64,000 bases of DNA from the NCBI GenBank assembly GCA_963575745.1, contig CAUYUJ010012625.1, forward strand, positions 389,273-453,272. The letters are read 5' to 3'. Shown one piece after another: positions 1 through 10,582 of the stretch (its first letter is position 1; each line of letters opens with the position of its first letter). Origin of the DNA: Prorocentrum cordatum. Its lineage: Eukaryota > Sar > Dinophyceae > Prorocentrales > Prorocentraceae. A program made the translations under genes and the position numbers. The notes beneath the pieces were generated by a model. That model searched no databases, was not told the DNA's origin, and worked only from the letters and a program-made list of their open reading frames with translations.

Positions 1-522
1 AAAAGAACGGCCCCTTGACGGTACATGTCTGCACAACCTTGCCTTCTTCGAGAAATGTCATCATGCGAAACAGCTGTGGACGCCCGAAACGGGTACGGAG
101 GAAATGGGTACGATACCCAAGAGCACACGTTGTCCAGGAGGCTACAGCGGCCGCTGTTGGGCAGGATGGCCTCCGTCTCAAATGGACAACGGCCGCGGCC
201 TCGCCAACAGCAAATCCTATTCAGATTAAACAAAAGCTGCTGCTGGACTTTGCACCCACTGCTTCCGTACCCATTTCGATCGCCCCGAGCAGTGAGAGCA
301 TCGCGATCAGAACTCTCGGGCCAACCCACCTCCTGCGGGCGGGGGGGGGGCCCGAAGAGAGGCAGCTACCGCCAGCCTCTTGCTCACGACGCCCGGGAGG
401 TGGGAGCCCCTCAGAACGGGGGAATCAGGCCCCGGAAAAAATCACAAGACAGCTCGCCGCTTGGGCCCCACCGCAAGTCCAAACGGCGAGCATAAATCGG
501 TCGTAGCCCCGCACGCCTTCGA
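1..522. other. No gene recognised
   Basis: Mixed-composition sequence. Overlapping open frames exist on both strands but none shows a recognisable domain or sustained codon bias. A run of G lies near 340. Confidence 0.5.
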
Positions 523-730
523 ATGCCCACTCTTCGTCCTCGTACTACTCGCATTCCTTCCCGTCCTCCTCCCTATCCTGATCGTCGTCGTCATCCTCCT
601 CCTCGTCCTCCTCCTCATCATCGTCATAATCCTCGTCTTCCTCCTGCTCCAGCTCCTCCTCGTCGCATTCGTCTAGGACCCCGTCCACGTTTCTCCTTTT
701 CCTCCTCCAGCTCATCCTCCTCCTCCTGGC
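523..730. repeat. Pyrimidine-rich CTC/TCC tract
   Basis: The + strand is almost entirely C and T in imperfect CTC triplets. Open frames across it encode only low-complexity Leu/Ser/Pro or, on the other strand, Glu/Arg runs. Confidence 0.8.
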
Positions 731-1013
731 ACCTCGGCGGCCGAGAATACAACCGTCTCCTATCGGTTGCCCCGTCGGTTGCGCCCTCGGCGGCCGAGAA
801 TAAAACCGTCTCCCATCGGTTGCGCCATAAGTTGCGCCCTCGGCGGCCGAGAATAAAACCAACTCCGATCGGTTGCGCCATCAGATGCGCCCTCGGCGGC
901 TGAAAATAAAAACGTCTCCGATCGGTTGCGCCACAAGTTGCGCCCTCAGCGGCCGAGAACGAAACCGTCTCCGATCGGTTGCGTCGTAAGTTGCGCCCTC
1001 GGTGGCCGAGAAT
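730..1013. repeat. Tandem repeat, about 60 bp, five units
   Basis: Each unit contains CGGCGGCCGAGAATAAAACC followed by CGATCGGTTGCGCC. The units diverge by substitutions. No coding function is seen. Confidence 0.85.
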
Positions 1014-1613
1014 AAGACAGTCGCGTAACGAGTGCGAACAGTCAGTTCAGTTCAGTTCAGCTCAGCTCAGATATGTCAGCTTACCTCGCGAGAAACAAAT
1101 TCGGGCTACGCCCGAAAATAGCGAACACTCATGCCACATTCATCTGTCAACGCCTCCCCCTCCCCCCCACAATTTTCAAAAATGGCGGTGGGTTTGATGA
1201 GCTGCACTTCGACAGCAGTCTCCTCTGCGCGTGCCAACTTTAGATTTTTGGTGGGGAGGGGGGCGTTCGGTCATTGTTTCCCTCAACCGCATGTCGACCC
1301 CAATCCTCGACTTTGGTGAGTTCTCAACTGGTCCAGAAATTGTGGAGCCAACCCTGAAATATACGATAGAGGGGGGCGTCCATCCTCAGTGAGGGTGCGT
1401 CCGAAGAGCCCCTCTGGGGGTGTATCCCAGCGCTTCCCCCCCGTTTCCGAGCGGCCGAACTTGACGGGCGAAGCTCGGAGTTCGGGGGAGGCAGACCGCC
1501 CACGACCCCACTCCAGAAGCTCGGCCCGTTCCTGTCCACCGACGGACATGCACTGGGCAGCTCGGTCCCTGCACTTCGGCCTGGGGCGGAAGCCGAGCAA
1601 CGGCGGAAGAGGG
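1014..1613. other. No gene recognised
   Basis: Contains a short CAGTT/CAGCT pentamer array near 1041-1072 and otherwise unremarkable sequence. Confidence 0.5.
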
Positions 1614-1796
1614 AAGAACGCCACAAACAGACAGACTTTTGGCGCTCCGCGCGGATTCCTTGGATCCGCGCTGGACCCCCCTCCACGGCGCGCGGAGCGC
1701 GCCGGGTGCGGCGCCGGAGGAGCCGCCAGGAGGGCCCAGGCGCCGATCCAAGACATGCGCGAGGAGCGCCAACAAATGTTCCTGTTTTTGTGCCGT
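1614..1796. mobile_element. Introner-like palindromic element, copy A (intergenic)
   Basis: The left arm (1630-1675) begins ACTTTTGGCGCTCCGCGCGG. The right arm (1735-1775) carries its degenerate reverse complement, with a GC-rich centre (GGCGCCGG). The outer ends, ACGCCACAAACAG and its inverted counterpart near 1785, match the ends of the elements that form introns in the kinase gene at 46-55 kb. No flanking gene is recognised. Confidence 0.75.
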
Positions 1797-1811
1797 TCTG
1801 GCACGGGGCTC

Positions 1812-2108
1812 GTTGGAGGAGGAGGAGGAGGAGAAGAGGAGGAGGAGGAGGAGGAGGAGGAGGGAGAGCAGGAGGAGGAAGAGGAGGAGGAGGAGGAGGA
1901 GGAGGAGGAGGAGGAGGAGATGAGGAGGGAAGGAGGAGGAGGAGGAGGGAGAGGGGAGGAGGAGGAGGACGAGGGGGAGGAGGAGGAGCAGAAGGAGGAG
2001 GACGAGGAGGAGGAGGAAGAGGACGAGGGGGAGGAGGAGGAGGAGCATGAGGTGGACGAGGGGGAGGAGGAGAAGAGGAGGAGGACGAGGAGCAAGAGGA
2101 GGAGGACG
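1812..2108. repeat. (GGA)n purine tract
   Basis: Nearly 300 bp of GGA/GAG triplets on the + strand with scattered interruptions. Open frames through it are low-complexity artefacts. Confidence 0.9.
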
Positions 2109-2944
2109 AGGAGGCGGAGGCTCGGTGGGGGAGTCGTCCGCCTGGGTCGTCGGCATGGGGAGGAGCCGATTCTCCCAAAAGCCGGCCCCTCCGGCTGTGC
2201 CAGCTGACCCCCCTGGCGGGGGGGGGGGGGGCTTGCCTCCCGGGAGGCGCTCTCTGGCGCTCTGCCTGGGCCCAGAGAAGGGCGGGAACTGCGAAGGATC
2301 TGCGGCGCGATCCTGTTCTTCGGAGACGCAAGTGCTCAACCTCCTCCTCCTCCCCCTCCTTCTGCTCCTCCTCCTGCTCCTCCTCCTCCGCCTCAGAATC
2401 CTCCTCCTGCTCCTCTTCCTCCTCCTCCTCCTCCTCCTCCTCCTCCTCCACGATATTCTCTTTATTCCCTCGTCCTGCTCCTCATAATCGAGCCCCAAAC
2501 CTCTCTGGCGGTGCTTCTCGACCAGAAGCTCGTGGCGAACCCCGTTACGGCGACGAGAAGCTCCAAGAGGCCAACAAATATGCAAAAGACTTTGAGTGAC
2601 ACCGATCCTGGATGTCGGAAAACCTCCTGCACGATGGTTTTACCCCGGTTTTCAGTCGCCATCGTCGTCGCGGCATCATCTTCGGCGTCGTCGACGACGG
2701 CGGCGTCCTCCGTCGTCCTCTTCGGCGGCGCTGGCGTCGTCGGCCACGGCGTCGTCGCCCATGAGGCAGACCCTGGGCCTGGGCCCATACATCCGACGAT
2801 GTCATTTGTTCAACGTCACGTCCCGAGAGGTCCTGGCCCCTTCCCAAGGAGAACTCTTCGTCCCAAATCCACTTTCGATGGCTACGGGCCCTGAGGACGA
2901 GATCGAGGACAACCGCCGGGAGCAAAACCAAAAACAGAAGATCG
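2109..2944. other. No gene recognised; contains a (CTC)n tract
   Basis: A CTC tract occupies 2335-2455 with purine/pyrimidine polarity opposite to the preceding GGA tract. The remainder includes a GTCGTCGGCG-rich patch (2660-2760). Nothing gene-like was identified. Confidence 0.5.
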
Positions 2945-3120
2945 AACGCATGCTGATATGGATTACGGATCCGTGGATCTGGGGTCGGAGCCGGGGTTAC
3001 ACATGGATCCACGGGGTCGGGGTCGAGGCCGGATCCACGGATCGCCGATCTGTGCATCCACGGATTACCGTTCCGGGATCGGGATTACACATGGAGCTCA
3101 CCGATTGTGCACGGAAGCAA
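2945..3120. repeat. GGATCC/ATCCACGG-rich inverted repeats
   Basis: Repeated variants of ATGGATCCACGGG and GGATTACGGATCCGTGG occur in both orientations, with GGGATTACACATGG near 3085-3100 echoing GGTTACACATGG near 2995-3006. It resembles a decayed inverted-repeat element. Confidence 0.5.
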
Positions 3121-3634
3121 GACCCGTCTATGTGGAAGCGACAGGGCGGGCAGCTTTTGGTTCCGGTTCCGTTTGGCATGGTGTTTAATATGGTGGCGTT
3201 TTTTGTTGCGCTTCCGTCGCCTTCGGTTTTGGTCCCAATCCCCGCATTGTGCGTCTTCTGGTCTATTTGCACGACCGATGTTTCAAACATTCGTCTCCCA
3301 AACCAGGCACACATTCTTGAAAAGGCCAAACATGGGGTTGCCGTTTCCAGGGCCTACTTACGAAGGGCCCGTCACTAATATACACGCCGTACCCAGATCA
3401 TTGGATTCGAAACAAGTTCGGTCGCGATCGGTTGCGACCGATCGGCACTCCAAATCGGTCTCGACCGATGGGACCGATTCCCAAATCGGTCGCAATCGGT
3501 CGCGACCGATCGCGACCGATCAGTCGCGATCGACTTTGAATGAAGCAAGATCGGGAACGCCCGATCTCGTGGGTCATTACTGGAAAACTCCAACATGCAA
3601 TGATAAAGACCTCCCAAGCTTGGTCCGAATTGCT
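3121..3634. repeat. Unique sequence then CGGTCGCGACCG palindrome cluster
   Basis: 3121-3410 shows nothing recognisable. 3415-3540 contains at least six variants of GGTCGCGACCGATCG in both orientations. Confidence 0.6.
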
Positions 3635-3806
3635 GGGGTCGGAAAATCGCGCCGCATCGTCGACACATCACCGATGCATCCGCGATGCACCAGCGATGCA
3701 CCGGCGATGTTGGTGGTGCATCGGAGTCGCAGGAGTAGGGACAATCGGACTCCTCATCGAACCGCATTGTCGATGTATCGGCGATGCGGCGCTATGCTCC
3801 GACCCC
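3635..3806. mobile_element. Inverted-repeat element, GATGCATCGGCGATG family, copy 1
   Basis: The left end GGGGTCGGAAAATCGCGCC is mirrored by the right end GGCGCTATGCTCCGACCCC. The interior is built of GATGCATCG/CGCGATGCA palindromes. Related copies lie at 54818, 58601, 61683 and 62215, so it is a dispersed MITE-like family. No protein is encoded. Confidence 0.7.
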
Positions 3807-3877
3807 ATCTACTTCGACCCTATCTGGGAGGCCTCGAACGACGGACCCAGACCAGTCACTAATCGACGCGCAATGGA

Positions 3878-4030
3878 TGGCACACACGTAAGCTTTTGAA
3901 GGTCCGCGCCGATGTCTTGGAACCGCACTGGATACCCCTCCCTGGCGCGCGGAGCCTGGCGCCAGAGGCACCTCCAGAGGGACTAAACGCAGTTCCAAGA
4001 AGTCCGCGCGGAGCTCTGAGTGCTGGTGTT
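3878..4030. mobile_element. Introner-like element, degenerate copy B
   Basis: Arms GCTTTTGAAGGTCCGCGCCG (3892-3911) and AGTCCGCGCGGAGCTCTGAG (4001-4020), around CTGGCGCGCGGAGCCTGGCG, match the introner consensus with many changes. It abuts an unrelated inverted-repeat element starting at 4031. Confidence 0.6.
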
Positions 4031-4207
4031 TATAGTCAAAACTGATAGTAAGGGTGCGCGGCAAGGATGCAAGTGCCTTGGAAGGCCATGCCCGCCGCAC
4101 TTTTCGAGCGGGCCGCGGCTAACGGAAGGGTACAAGGATGGGCCGAAGGGAAGGATGCAGGGGTATTGGAAAGTCGCGCATGCTTACTACCAGTCTTGAC
4201 TGTATGC
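4031..4207. mobile_element. Inverted-repeat element, GTAAGGATGCG family, copy 1
   Basis: The left end ATAGTCAAAACTGATAGTAA is matched by the inverted right end TTACTACCAGTCTTGACTGT. The interior shares CTTGGAAGGCCATG and a GGGCCGCGGC core with copies at 44669, 49676 and 63018. Confidence 0.7.
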
Positions 4208-4274
4208 ATGTTTTGGCTCATGTCCTCATGTCAGCGTCTTAACTGTAGTCCGCGTTCACGCTCCGCCCGCGATC

Positions 4275-4560
4275 GGCCAGAGGAGGAGGAGGAGAAGAAG
4301 GAGGGGCAGGAGGAGGAGGAGGACAAGGGGAGGAGGAGGAGAACGAGGGGGAGGGGGAGGAGGAGGATCAGGAGGAGGAGGGGAGGAGGAGGGAAAGGAG
4401 GAGGAGGAGGAGGGAGGAGGCGGAGGAGGAGGAGGAGGACGAGGGGGAGGAGGAGGAGAACGAGGGGGAGGGGGAGGAGGAGGATCAGGAGGAGGAGGAG
4501 GAGGGAAAGGAGGAGGAGGAGGAAAAGGAGGAGGAGGAGGAGGAGGAGGAGGAGGCCGCG
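4275..4560. repeat. (GGA)n purine tract
   Basis: GGAGGAGGA triplets with GGGGGA variants. An internal block starting AGGAGGAGAACGAGGGGGAG appears twice (near 4331 and 4448). Confidence 0.9.
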
Positions 4561-5404
4561 GCGCGACCTGGATGGCCGCCGCCATCGGCCGACGCCGCCC
4601 GCCCCCCGTTGCCGCCAACCCCGCCGCTGGGAGGCGAGGCGGCGGGCGCCCCGGGGGGCGGCGCGGCCGCCTCGAGGCTCTTGAGGAGGAAGTGCAGCTG
4701 GCCGCCCTGCCCCAGCGGGGGAGGGCGCACGGCGACGCCGAGCGGCCGGGGGGGGGGCGGAGGAGGGTTCGAGCTACCTCGTAGTTATAGTGTGTGCTGG
4801 CGTCCCTCCTCTCAAGGGTGCCGCGGACGGGGTCGCTCCCGCCCTTCTATGGGCCACTGTTCTGTGCTTGTCTCACTGCTGCTCTTTTTGTGCCCCCGTC
4901 CGCGGCAGCATTCGTTTGCCACCTCGCCTAAGTCGGCGATCGTTTTTCGCTGCACCATGCCAGCACGCAACAGGTTAACTCCAATGTTCGAGCAACGGCA
5001 ACAAAAATTATGTGAGTGGGATTCGAGCGGCCTGATCTCTGGGCAGGAAGCACACTCCCCACCACCAACGGGGACCCTTGGCCCCGCTGGTTAACCTGTT
5101 CCCCCTGGGTGGGGATGGGGATCCTCCGACATGTTATGCTCTTGTCTGTTTCTGATCATCGAACACAGCCCCCCCGAAGATGCAGAATAATGTTGGCAAT
5201 GCTTGTGTCCGTATCAACTGAGTCTTAGCATTTGGGGCTCCCGTCCCCAGAAACCAAGGGAGGCGAAGTGGATATGAATGAAGATCTGGCCCATAGGGGG
5301 TATATGTTTATCAATACGTACGTACTGCGCGTTCGCCTTTTTGGCGCTTTGCCCAGAAATCTCAAGATGTAGGTGATGGATATAAGCCTTTCCCGCAACT
5401 ATGA
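4561..5404. other. No gene recognised
   Basis: 4561-4790 is very GC-rich (GCCGCC blocks); 4790-5404 is of ordinary composition. Open frames of up to 161 codons show no recognisable domain. Confidence 0.5.
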
Positions 5405-5520
5405 TATCCTAACCAGAAGGTGCCAATACAGCTACTCCCCAGATCTCGCCTTGTGCGTCCTGAAAAGAAGTTCGAGGGGAATCCGGCGGTTGCGACGGGG
5501 GCCTCCATGGAGGCTCCAGA
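5405..5520. repeat. Dispersed repeat, CTACTCCCCGGACCTC family, copy 1
   Basis: Shares the order CAATACAGCTACTCCCC, then GAATCCGGCGGTTGCGACG, then GGGGGCCTCC with copies near 9548, 10350, 12283 and 38928. No terminal inverted repeat is evident. Confidence 0.6.
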
Positions 5521-6114
5521 AACAGGAAAGCAATGTGAGTGTAGCGGTATGGGTAGCTTGAAAATAATAAAGGGCAGCGATAGGGGGCGAGTGGGACTGG
5601 CATAAGGGGGAAACATCGACCTGGAATCGGCGATACGTCACCGATAGATCGGCGATGGGCCCCCGATAGTTAATCCGCACGTTCCTGGGCAGGCTGGGGC
5701 TACTGGGCTCCTGACTCGGTGATCAGTGGGCGAGGGGGGGTCGATGCGCCACCCCCTGTGCCTACAGCAGGGGCCGCCCGACCACAAGAAACCTTGAAGG
5801 GTGTATCCCCAACTGAATTTGGTTGGGGGTCTCGAAGGGAATGGTGATGGGGATGGGGATTGGTTTAACGATACTCGGGGGCGCGCAAACATGGATTAGC
5901 GATCCATGGATTTTGCGCGCGGTCGCCAAATCCATAGATCGGCAGATGTGCCCTTCCCCAAATGCGGCCGGCGCCGCCTCGTTCGGCGGCGGAAATCCGC
6001 GATCTCCCATGGAAACGGGACCCGTCGCTAATCCACGCCCCAATTGATCCATGTTTGCGATCGCCTGAAATACTGAGCATGGGACTCCACTGCATCCCTC
6101 CCCCCTGTCGTTGC
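5521..6114. other. No gene; half of a GATGGGGAT inverted-repeat element
   Basis: 5787-5880 (GGTGTATCCCCAACTG, then GGTCTCGAAGGG, then GGATTGGTTTAACGATAC) matches the right half of the complete element at 50408-50591. The remainder shows nothing recognisable. Confidence 0.55.
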
Positions 6115-6252
6115 CCCCTGGGAGGTCTTCGTCGGAAGGACTGAGAGGGATTAAGCGCCATTAAAGGCTGTTATGCCGGAGTGGGCCTCGGATTAAGCGG
6201 GACTAAGCGGGATTATGCGGGATTAAGCGGTATTAAGCGGGATTAAGGTCAC
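6115..6252. repeat. Dispersed GGATTAAGCG decamer element, copy 1
   Basis: Begins GGGAGGTCTTCGTCGGAAGG and ends in repeated GGGATTAAGC decamers. Copies lie at 11812, 58848 and 63853. Confidence 0.7.
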
Positions 6253-7044
6253 TCCGGCGAAAGGATACCGTATTTTTTGAATCGGCGATGAGCCAGGTTA
6301 TCCCCGGGGGGGAGGGGTCCCGCCGATACCCTAACCCTCGCGCTGTGGCTGTGGGCAGCCCTGCATATGCCCGCGCCCCCCCGCCCGCGGACCTGCACAA
6401 CCGGCAAGGTTAGGTTATTATGTTATCCTTCGGGAGCGGCCAAGAGGGGGATGTCCAAGAGGGGGGGGTGCAAATCATGACCGGCGGCATGTGCGCGGCC
6501 CAGCGGGGGGGCCAGGGACGTAATGAAATAAGAAGAGGCGCCATGAAATCTGGGCAAATATCATGGCCCCCGCCATGATATCCAACCCCCCCTAGTCATC
6601 ACCCCCCTCTTTTCCGCCCCCGAATCCTGGGGGGCAGGGGAGGGGGGGGGGATAAGGCCGATAACCCAGGTTGTCGCCCGACCTGGTTCTGGGGCACTCG
6701 TTTCTGGTCATTCGGCCGCCCTCTCGCGCGTGCCGCTCTGGGAGCGTGCCGCGCGGTGGGCACCCCGCGGGCGTGCCGAGGGGCGGCAGGCCCCTCCCCG
6801 AGCAAGCGGGGCGGGGGGCTGCGCGCCGAGGTCGCGCGCGGGGAGCTGGAGGTTTCAAGGTCACGCTTACGTTCAAGTCGGGCCTGTCCCCCGACAGCGG
6901 GATTTTCCACGGAACAAAAAAACATGTTTCGCACCCCGCAATTGCGGATAAGAGTGAGGGGGCGGGCGCGGGCGACGCGGCGCGGGCGACACGGGCATCG
7001 TCGAGCCGGCGGACCTCGTGGCCCCCACCTTCCATGTCGATGGC
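6253..7044. other. No gene; short dispersed repeats
   Basis: 6343-6428 (GCTGTGGGCAGCCCTGCATA to GGTTAGGTTATTATG) is repeated at 49838-49925. A GATAACCCAGGTT motif near 6660 also recurs near 49932. GTCGGGCCTGTCCCCCGACA at 6877-6896 is a possible element terminus. The rest is GC-rich without a recognisable gene. Confidence 0.5.
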
Positions 7045-7400
7045 GCTCTCCTCCTCCTCCTCCTCCTCCTCCTCCTCCTCCTCCTCCTCCTCCTCCTCCT
7101 CCTCGTCCTCATCGTCATCGTCATCCTCCTCCTCCACCTCGTCCTCCTCCTCCTCTTCTTCCTCGTCCTCCCTCTCCCCCCCTCGTCCTTTCATCATCGT
7201 CCTCCCATTGTCGTCCTCCCCCTCATCGGCCTCCATCATCGTCCTCCCATTGTCGTCCATCATCATCATCCTCCCCCTCCTCCCCCTCCTCGTCCTCCTC
7301 CTCCCCCTCCTCCCCCTCCTCCCCCTCCTCGTCCTCCTGCTCCTCCTCCTTTTCTTTCTCCACATTCTCCTTACATCCTCTCTTCTTCCGCGTTCTCCTC
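7045..7400. repeat. (CTC)n / (GTC)n pyrimidine tract
   Basis: CTC runs are followed by TCCTCATCGTC and CCTCCCCCT variants. The direct repeat CATCGTCCTCCCATTGTCGT occurs twice near 7193 and 7236. Confidence 0.9.
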
Positions 7401-7611
7401 GTCCCCTGTTTACTCCTCCTGCCTCCCCCTCCTTTCCCAAGATAACTGCAACGCAATCCTTTTTTCCACTTTATGCTCCCCGCCTTCTCTGATCAAGGCA
7501 ACTCGCCAGGGCAGAGTTGCTGGACGGGCTGGTGTGGATGCGCGGGGCTTGAAGAGGTCCTTGCGGGCTCAGACGGCATGCAAAAATCCGCCGCCGCGCT
7601 TGTGCGGCATT

Positions 7612-8040
7612 GGTTTGTTCAGTGAACGTGGTTTAGGTCGCGGGTGGGTCGCGGGCTCTCCACCTCCACCTGGAAGGAATGCAAAAGCAGCCCGCCGCAG
7701 GCGCCAAAAAAATTGGTTTGTACACTGAACGTGGTTTGGGTCGCGGGTGGGCCGCGGGTTCTCCACCGGGAACGAATGCAAAAGATGCCCGCCGCAGGCG
7801 CCGAAAAATTTGGTTTGTACCCTGAACGTGGTCGCGGGTGGGCCGCGGGCTCTCCACCTGAAACGAATGCAAAAGATGCCCGCCGCAGGCGCCGAAAAAT
7901 GTGGTTTGTACCCTGAACGTGGTTTGGGTCGCGGGTCGGTCGCGAGTTGGTCACGGGGTGGGTCGCGGGCTCTCCACCTGGAAGGAATGCAAAAAAGCCC
8001 GCCGCAGGCGCCGAAAATGGTGGTTTGTACCTTGAACTTG
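7612..8040. repeat. Tandem repeat, about 90-120 bp, four units plus
   Basis: Units begin GGTTTGTACMCTGAACGTGG, continue through GGTCGCGGGTGGGCCGCGGG and end CCGCCGCAGGCGCCGAAAAA. Starts are near 7612, 7714, 7812, 7901 and 8022. Length differences lie in the GGTCGCGGG portion. Confidence 0.85.
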
Positions 8041-8265
8041 GTTTGGGTCGCGGGTGGGTCGCGGGTGGGTCGCGGGGTGGGTCGCGGGTGGGTCGCGGGT
8101 GGGTCGCGGGTGGGTCGCGGGGTGGGCCGCGGGCGGGTCGCGGGGTGGGTCGCGGGGTGGGTCGCGGGGTGGGTCGCGGGTGGGTCGCGGGTGGGTCGCG
8201 GGTGGGTCGCGGGGTGGGTCGCGCGGTGGGTCGCGGGTGGGTCGCGGGGCGGGTTGCGGGTGGGA
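8041..8265. repeat. G-rich GGGTGGGTCGC minisatellite
   Basis: About twenty copies of a 10-11 bp GGTCGCGGGTG unit expanded from the end of the preceding repeat. Runs of three or four G recur about every five bases on the + strand, giving G-quadruplex potential. Confidence 0.85.
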
Positions 8266-8527
8266 CGACGACAACAAACAACAACAAACAACAACAAACA
8301 ACAACAAACAACAACGAGAATCCGCACCGCGGAACTCCACTTCAGCCACGCACCCAGGGACAGTGAATGACAGTTCGGCCCCCTCACTCTGATTCCAAAA
8401 ATAATATTAAAAAAAACGTTCAGAAATAGTCCGGGGACTATTTTTTGAGTATTATGTTTCATCGCAAATCTCCCTGTCGGGGGACACGCCCGACCTAAGC
8501 TCACGTGCAGTCGATCCCCCGTCGCTG
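8266..8527. repeat. (CAACAAA)n then unannotated sequence
   Basis: 8275-8320 is ACAACAAACAACAACAAACA-type repeat. 8320-8527 has no recognisable gene. Confidence 0.7.
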
Positions 8528-8601
8528 CCCCCCTGGGGGGACCCATCGCCTCGACGATCTCTCGAGAGGGGGGTCGAAATCGATGGGTCCCCCCAGGGGG
8601 G
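8528..8601. repeat. Perfect 21-bp inverted repeat
   Basis: 8528-8548 (CCCCCCTGGGGGG then ACCCATCG) is exactly complementary to 8581-8601, separated by 32 nt. A transcript from either strand would form a very stable stem. Confidence 0.85.
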
Positions 8602-8757
8602 GGTAAGGACCACAGCTCCCCCGAAGGGCAGCCCCCGACAGGGCAGCCCCCCCCCGGGGCGCCGCGCGCGGGCCTCCAGCCACCGCTCCTCCCGGAAGCG
8701 CCCCTGCGGCGGCGGGCCGCGGGCGGGCCGCGGGGGGCGGCCCGCAGTCCCCGGCGG

Positions 8758-8990
8758 GGGGAGGAGGAGGGGGAGGGGGAGGGGGAGGGGGAGGGGGAGG
8801 GGGAGGAGGAGGGGGAGGGGGAGGAGGAGGAGGCGCAGGGAGGAGGGAGGAGGAGGAGGAGGAGGAGGAGGAGGAGGAGGATCATAAGGAGCAGGAGGAG
8901 GAGGATCATAAGGAGCAGGAGGAGGAGGATCATAAGGAGCAGGAGGAGGAGGAGGAGAAGGAGGAGGATCATAAGGAGCAGGATCTGACC
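8758..8990. repeat. (GGGGGA)n/(GGA)n purine tract
   Basis: GGGGGA hexamers give way to GGA triplets and then to three units of GGATCATAAGGAGCAGGAGG. Confidence 0.9.
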
Positions 8991-9095
8991 AGGACCTCGA
9001 GGCGGATCGGGCCGTGGTCCGACCAGGTTACGGCGCTGCCGCAGGCTCAGAGCAGGCCATCCAAGAGTGCCCAACGCCTTGGGGACCAAGCCGAC

Positions 9096-9129
<34 letters not shown>

Positions 9130-9996
9130 ACGGCGACGACGACCAATGCACCGAAATGGCCCCAAACATGTTCGATCCTCGACCGTGAATCCCCCCTCCG
9201 CGGCCTTCGACGCTCCTCGACCTCGGCGGTCAAAACCTGGCCCCCGGATCTGCCCTGGCGTGCGCTCCGACCAGGCTGCCGAGAGAACTGCCGCCGCGGA
9301 AACGAAGAGCCCTCCTGGCGGCCCTGCAGGCACCAGCAGCACGGTCCTCAAGCGTGGATCATCGAACGACGACGACGACAACGACGACGACGACGACGAC
9401 GACCTGCGCTAACCTCGGCAACCTTCTGAGATCACCCAAGAACTCCGCGCCGCAGACCTTCGGAAACACCTGAAGCCTTCAGAAGAACCGAAAGCACATG
9501 TCAACTCACGAGCCTCTGAAGGCCGCCGCCGCGGTACGCCGATAAGGGGAACAGCAACTGCTGATACCGCTATTCCCGGGATGCGTGCTGACCAGAGCCT
9601 CGAGAAGAATTAATCCGTGGCGACGAGGGATCCCCAGAACGAGCAACGGCATCGGGCAACTATGAGGTGCCAACGAAGGCCTCCGATCCCAGGGGTCGGC
9701 TCTTTCTTAGATCCTGGGAGGCTCCTCCTGCCCCAGGCAGGTGCAGCGGCACGGCGCTCGGGCACCCGGCCACAGCCCATCCAAGATTCAGGATCTGAGC
9801 CACCAGATCCCTCGGATCGCACCTCCTGTTGGGACTCGAGGTGCCCTTCCCGCCCCGAGAGCTGAGCCATCGCCGAAGGTCGCCGCCCAGCCGCCGCCGC
9901 AAGCCGCCGCGGGCCGCCGCGGGCCGCCGCGGCGCGCCGCCGGGCCGCCGGCTGTGGCGGCGCGCACAAGGCGGTAGACACGGGGGAGCGGCGGGG
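8991..9996. other. No gene recognised
   Basis: Contains GAC/ACG triplet runs (9094-9145, 9367-9407), a diverged copy of the CTACTCCCCGGACC family near 9548-9635, and a GCCGCCGCGGGCC-rich patch at 9885-9960. Confidence 0.5.
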
Positions 9997-10195
9997 GAAG
10001 GCTCCTCAGGAGGAGGCTGCTTCTGAGAAGGCGCTGGCCCTGCTATCTGCAGACAGGGGGAGAGGCGGGGGGGGGCTTCTCAGGAGGAGGCTGCTTCTGG
10101 GAAGGCGCTGGCCCTGCTATCTGCAGACAGGGGGAGAGGCGGGGGGGGGCTTCTCAGGAGGAGGCTGCTTCTGGGAAGGCGCTGGCCCTGCACCT
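9997..10195. repeat. Tandem repeat, about 75 bp, 2.6 units
   Basis: Unit CTTCTCAGGAGGAGGCTGCT, then GAAGGCGCTGGCCCTGC, then a G-rich end. The units are nearly identical, so the expansion is recent. Confidence 0.9.
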
Positions 10196-10349
10196 GTAGA
10201 CCAGGCTCGCGCCTTCTGAGGAGCAGGCCTCCCCCCCTCCGTCCCCGGCCCCCCTCTGCGCGTGACCCTCTTGGGGCTCGAGGTGTCCTTCCGCCGAGGG
10301 CCGCGGGCCGCGCCACCGCCGAGGGCCGCGGCCGAACCTGGGGAGACCG

Positions 10350-10455
10350 AAAGGCACCAATACCGCGACTCCCCGGACCTCTCCCAGGGAGCGCTCTGAC
10401 CAGAATTCGGAGGCGAATCCAGCGGTGGCGCCGAGGGCCTCCCAGGAGGCCCACG
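10350..10455. repeat. Dispersed repeat, CTACTCCCCGGACCTC family, copy 3
   Basis: CAATACCGCGACTCCCCGGA, then GCGAATCCAGCGGTGGCGCC, then GAGGGCCTCCCAGGAGGCCC match the copies at 12283 and 38928. Confidence 0.65.
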
Positions 10456-10504
10456 AGGGGGGACCCGAGGGAAGTGCAGCGCTGTGGGTACCCTTCCTAG
10501 GGAA

Positions 10505-10505
10505 A

Positions 10506-10582
<77 letters not shown>
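10505..10582. repeat. (TC)n(TA)n dinucleotide tract
   Basis: About 28 CT dinucleotides are followed by about 10 TA dinucleotides. Confidence 0.95.

Larger units (their letters stand above)
6877..8497. mobile_element. Possible 1.6-kb element bounded by inverted GTCGGGCSTGTCCCCCGACA ends
   Basis: 6877-6896 reads GTCGGGCCTGTCCCCCGACA. The inverse orientation at 8478-8497 differs by one base. A compact relative with both ends only 150 bp apart lies at 45289-45441. No clear target duplication is seen, so two solo ends are also possible. Confidence 0.4.

Noticed and set aside
6185-6250. GGGATTAAGC repeats considered as telomere-like DNA
   Set aside because: The unit is a decamer, not the TTTAGGG type, and it recurs as the end of a dispersed element at three other sites.
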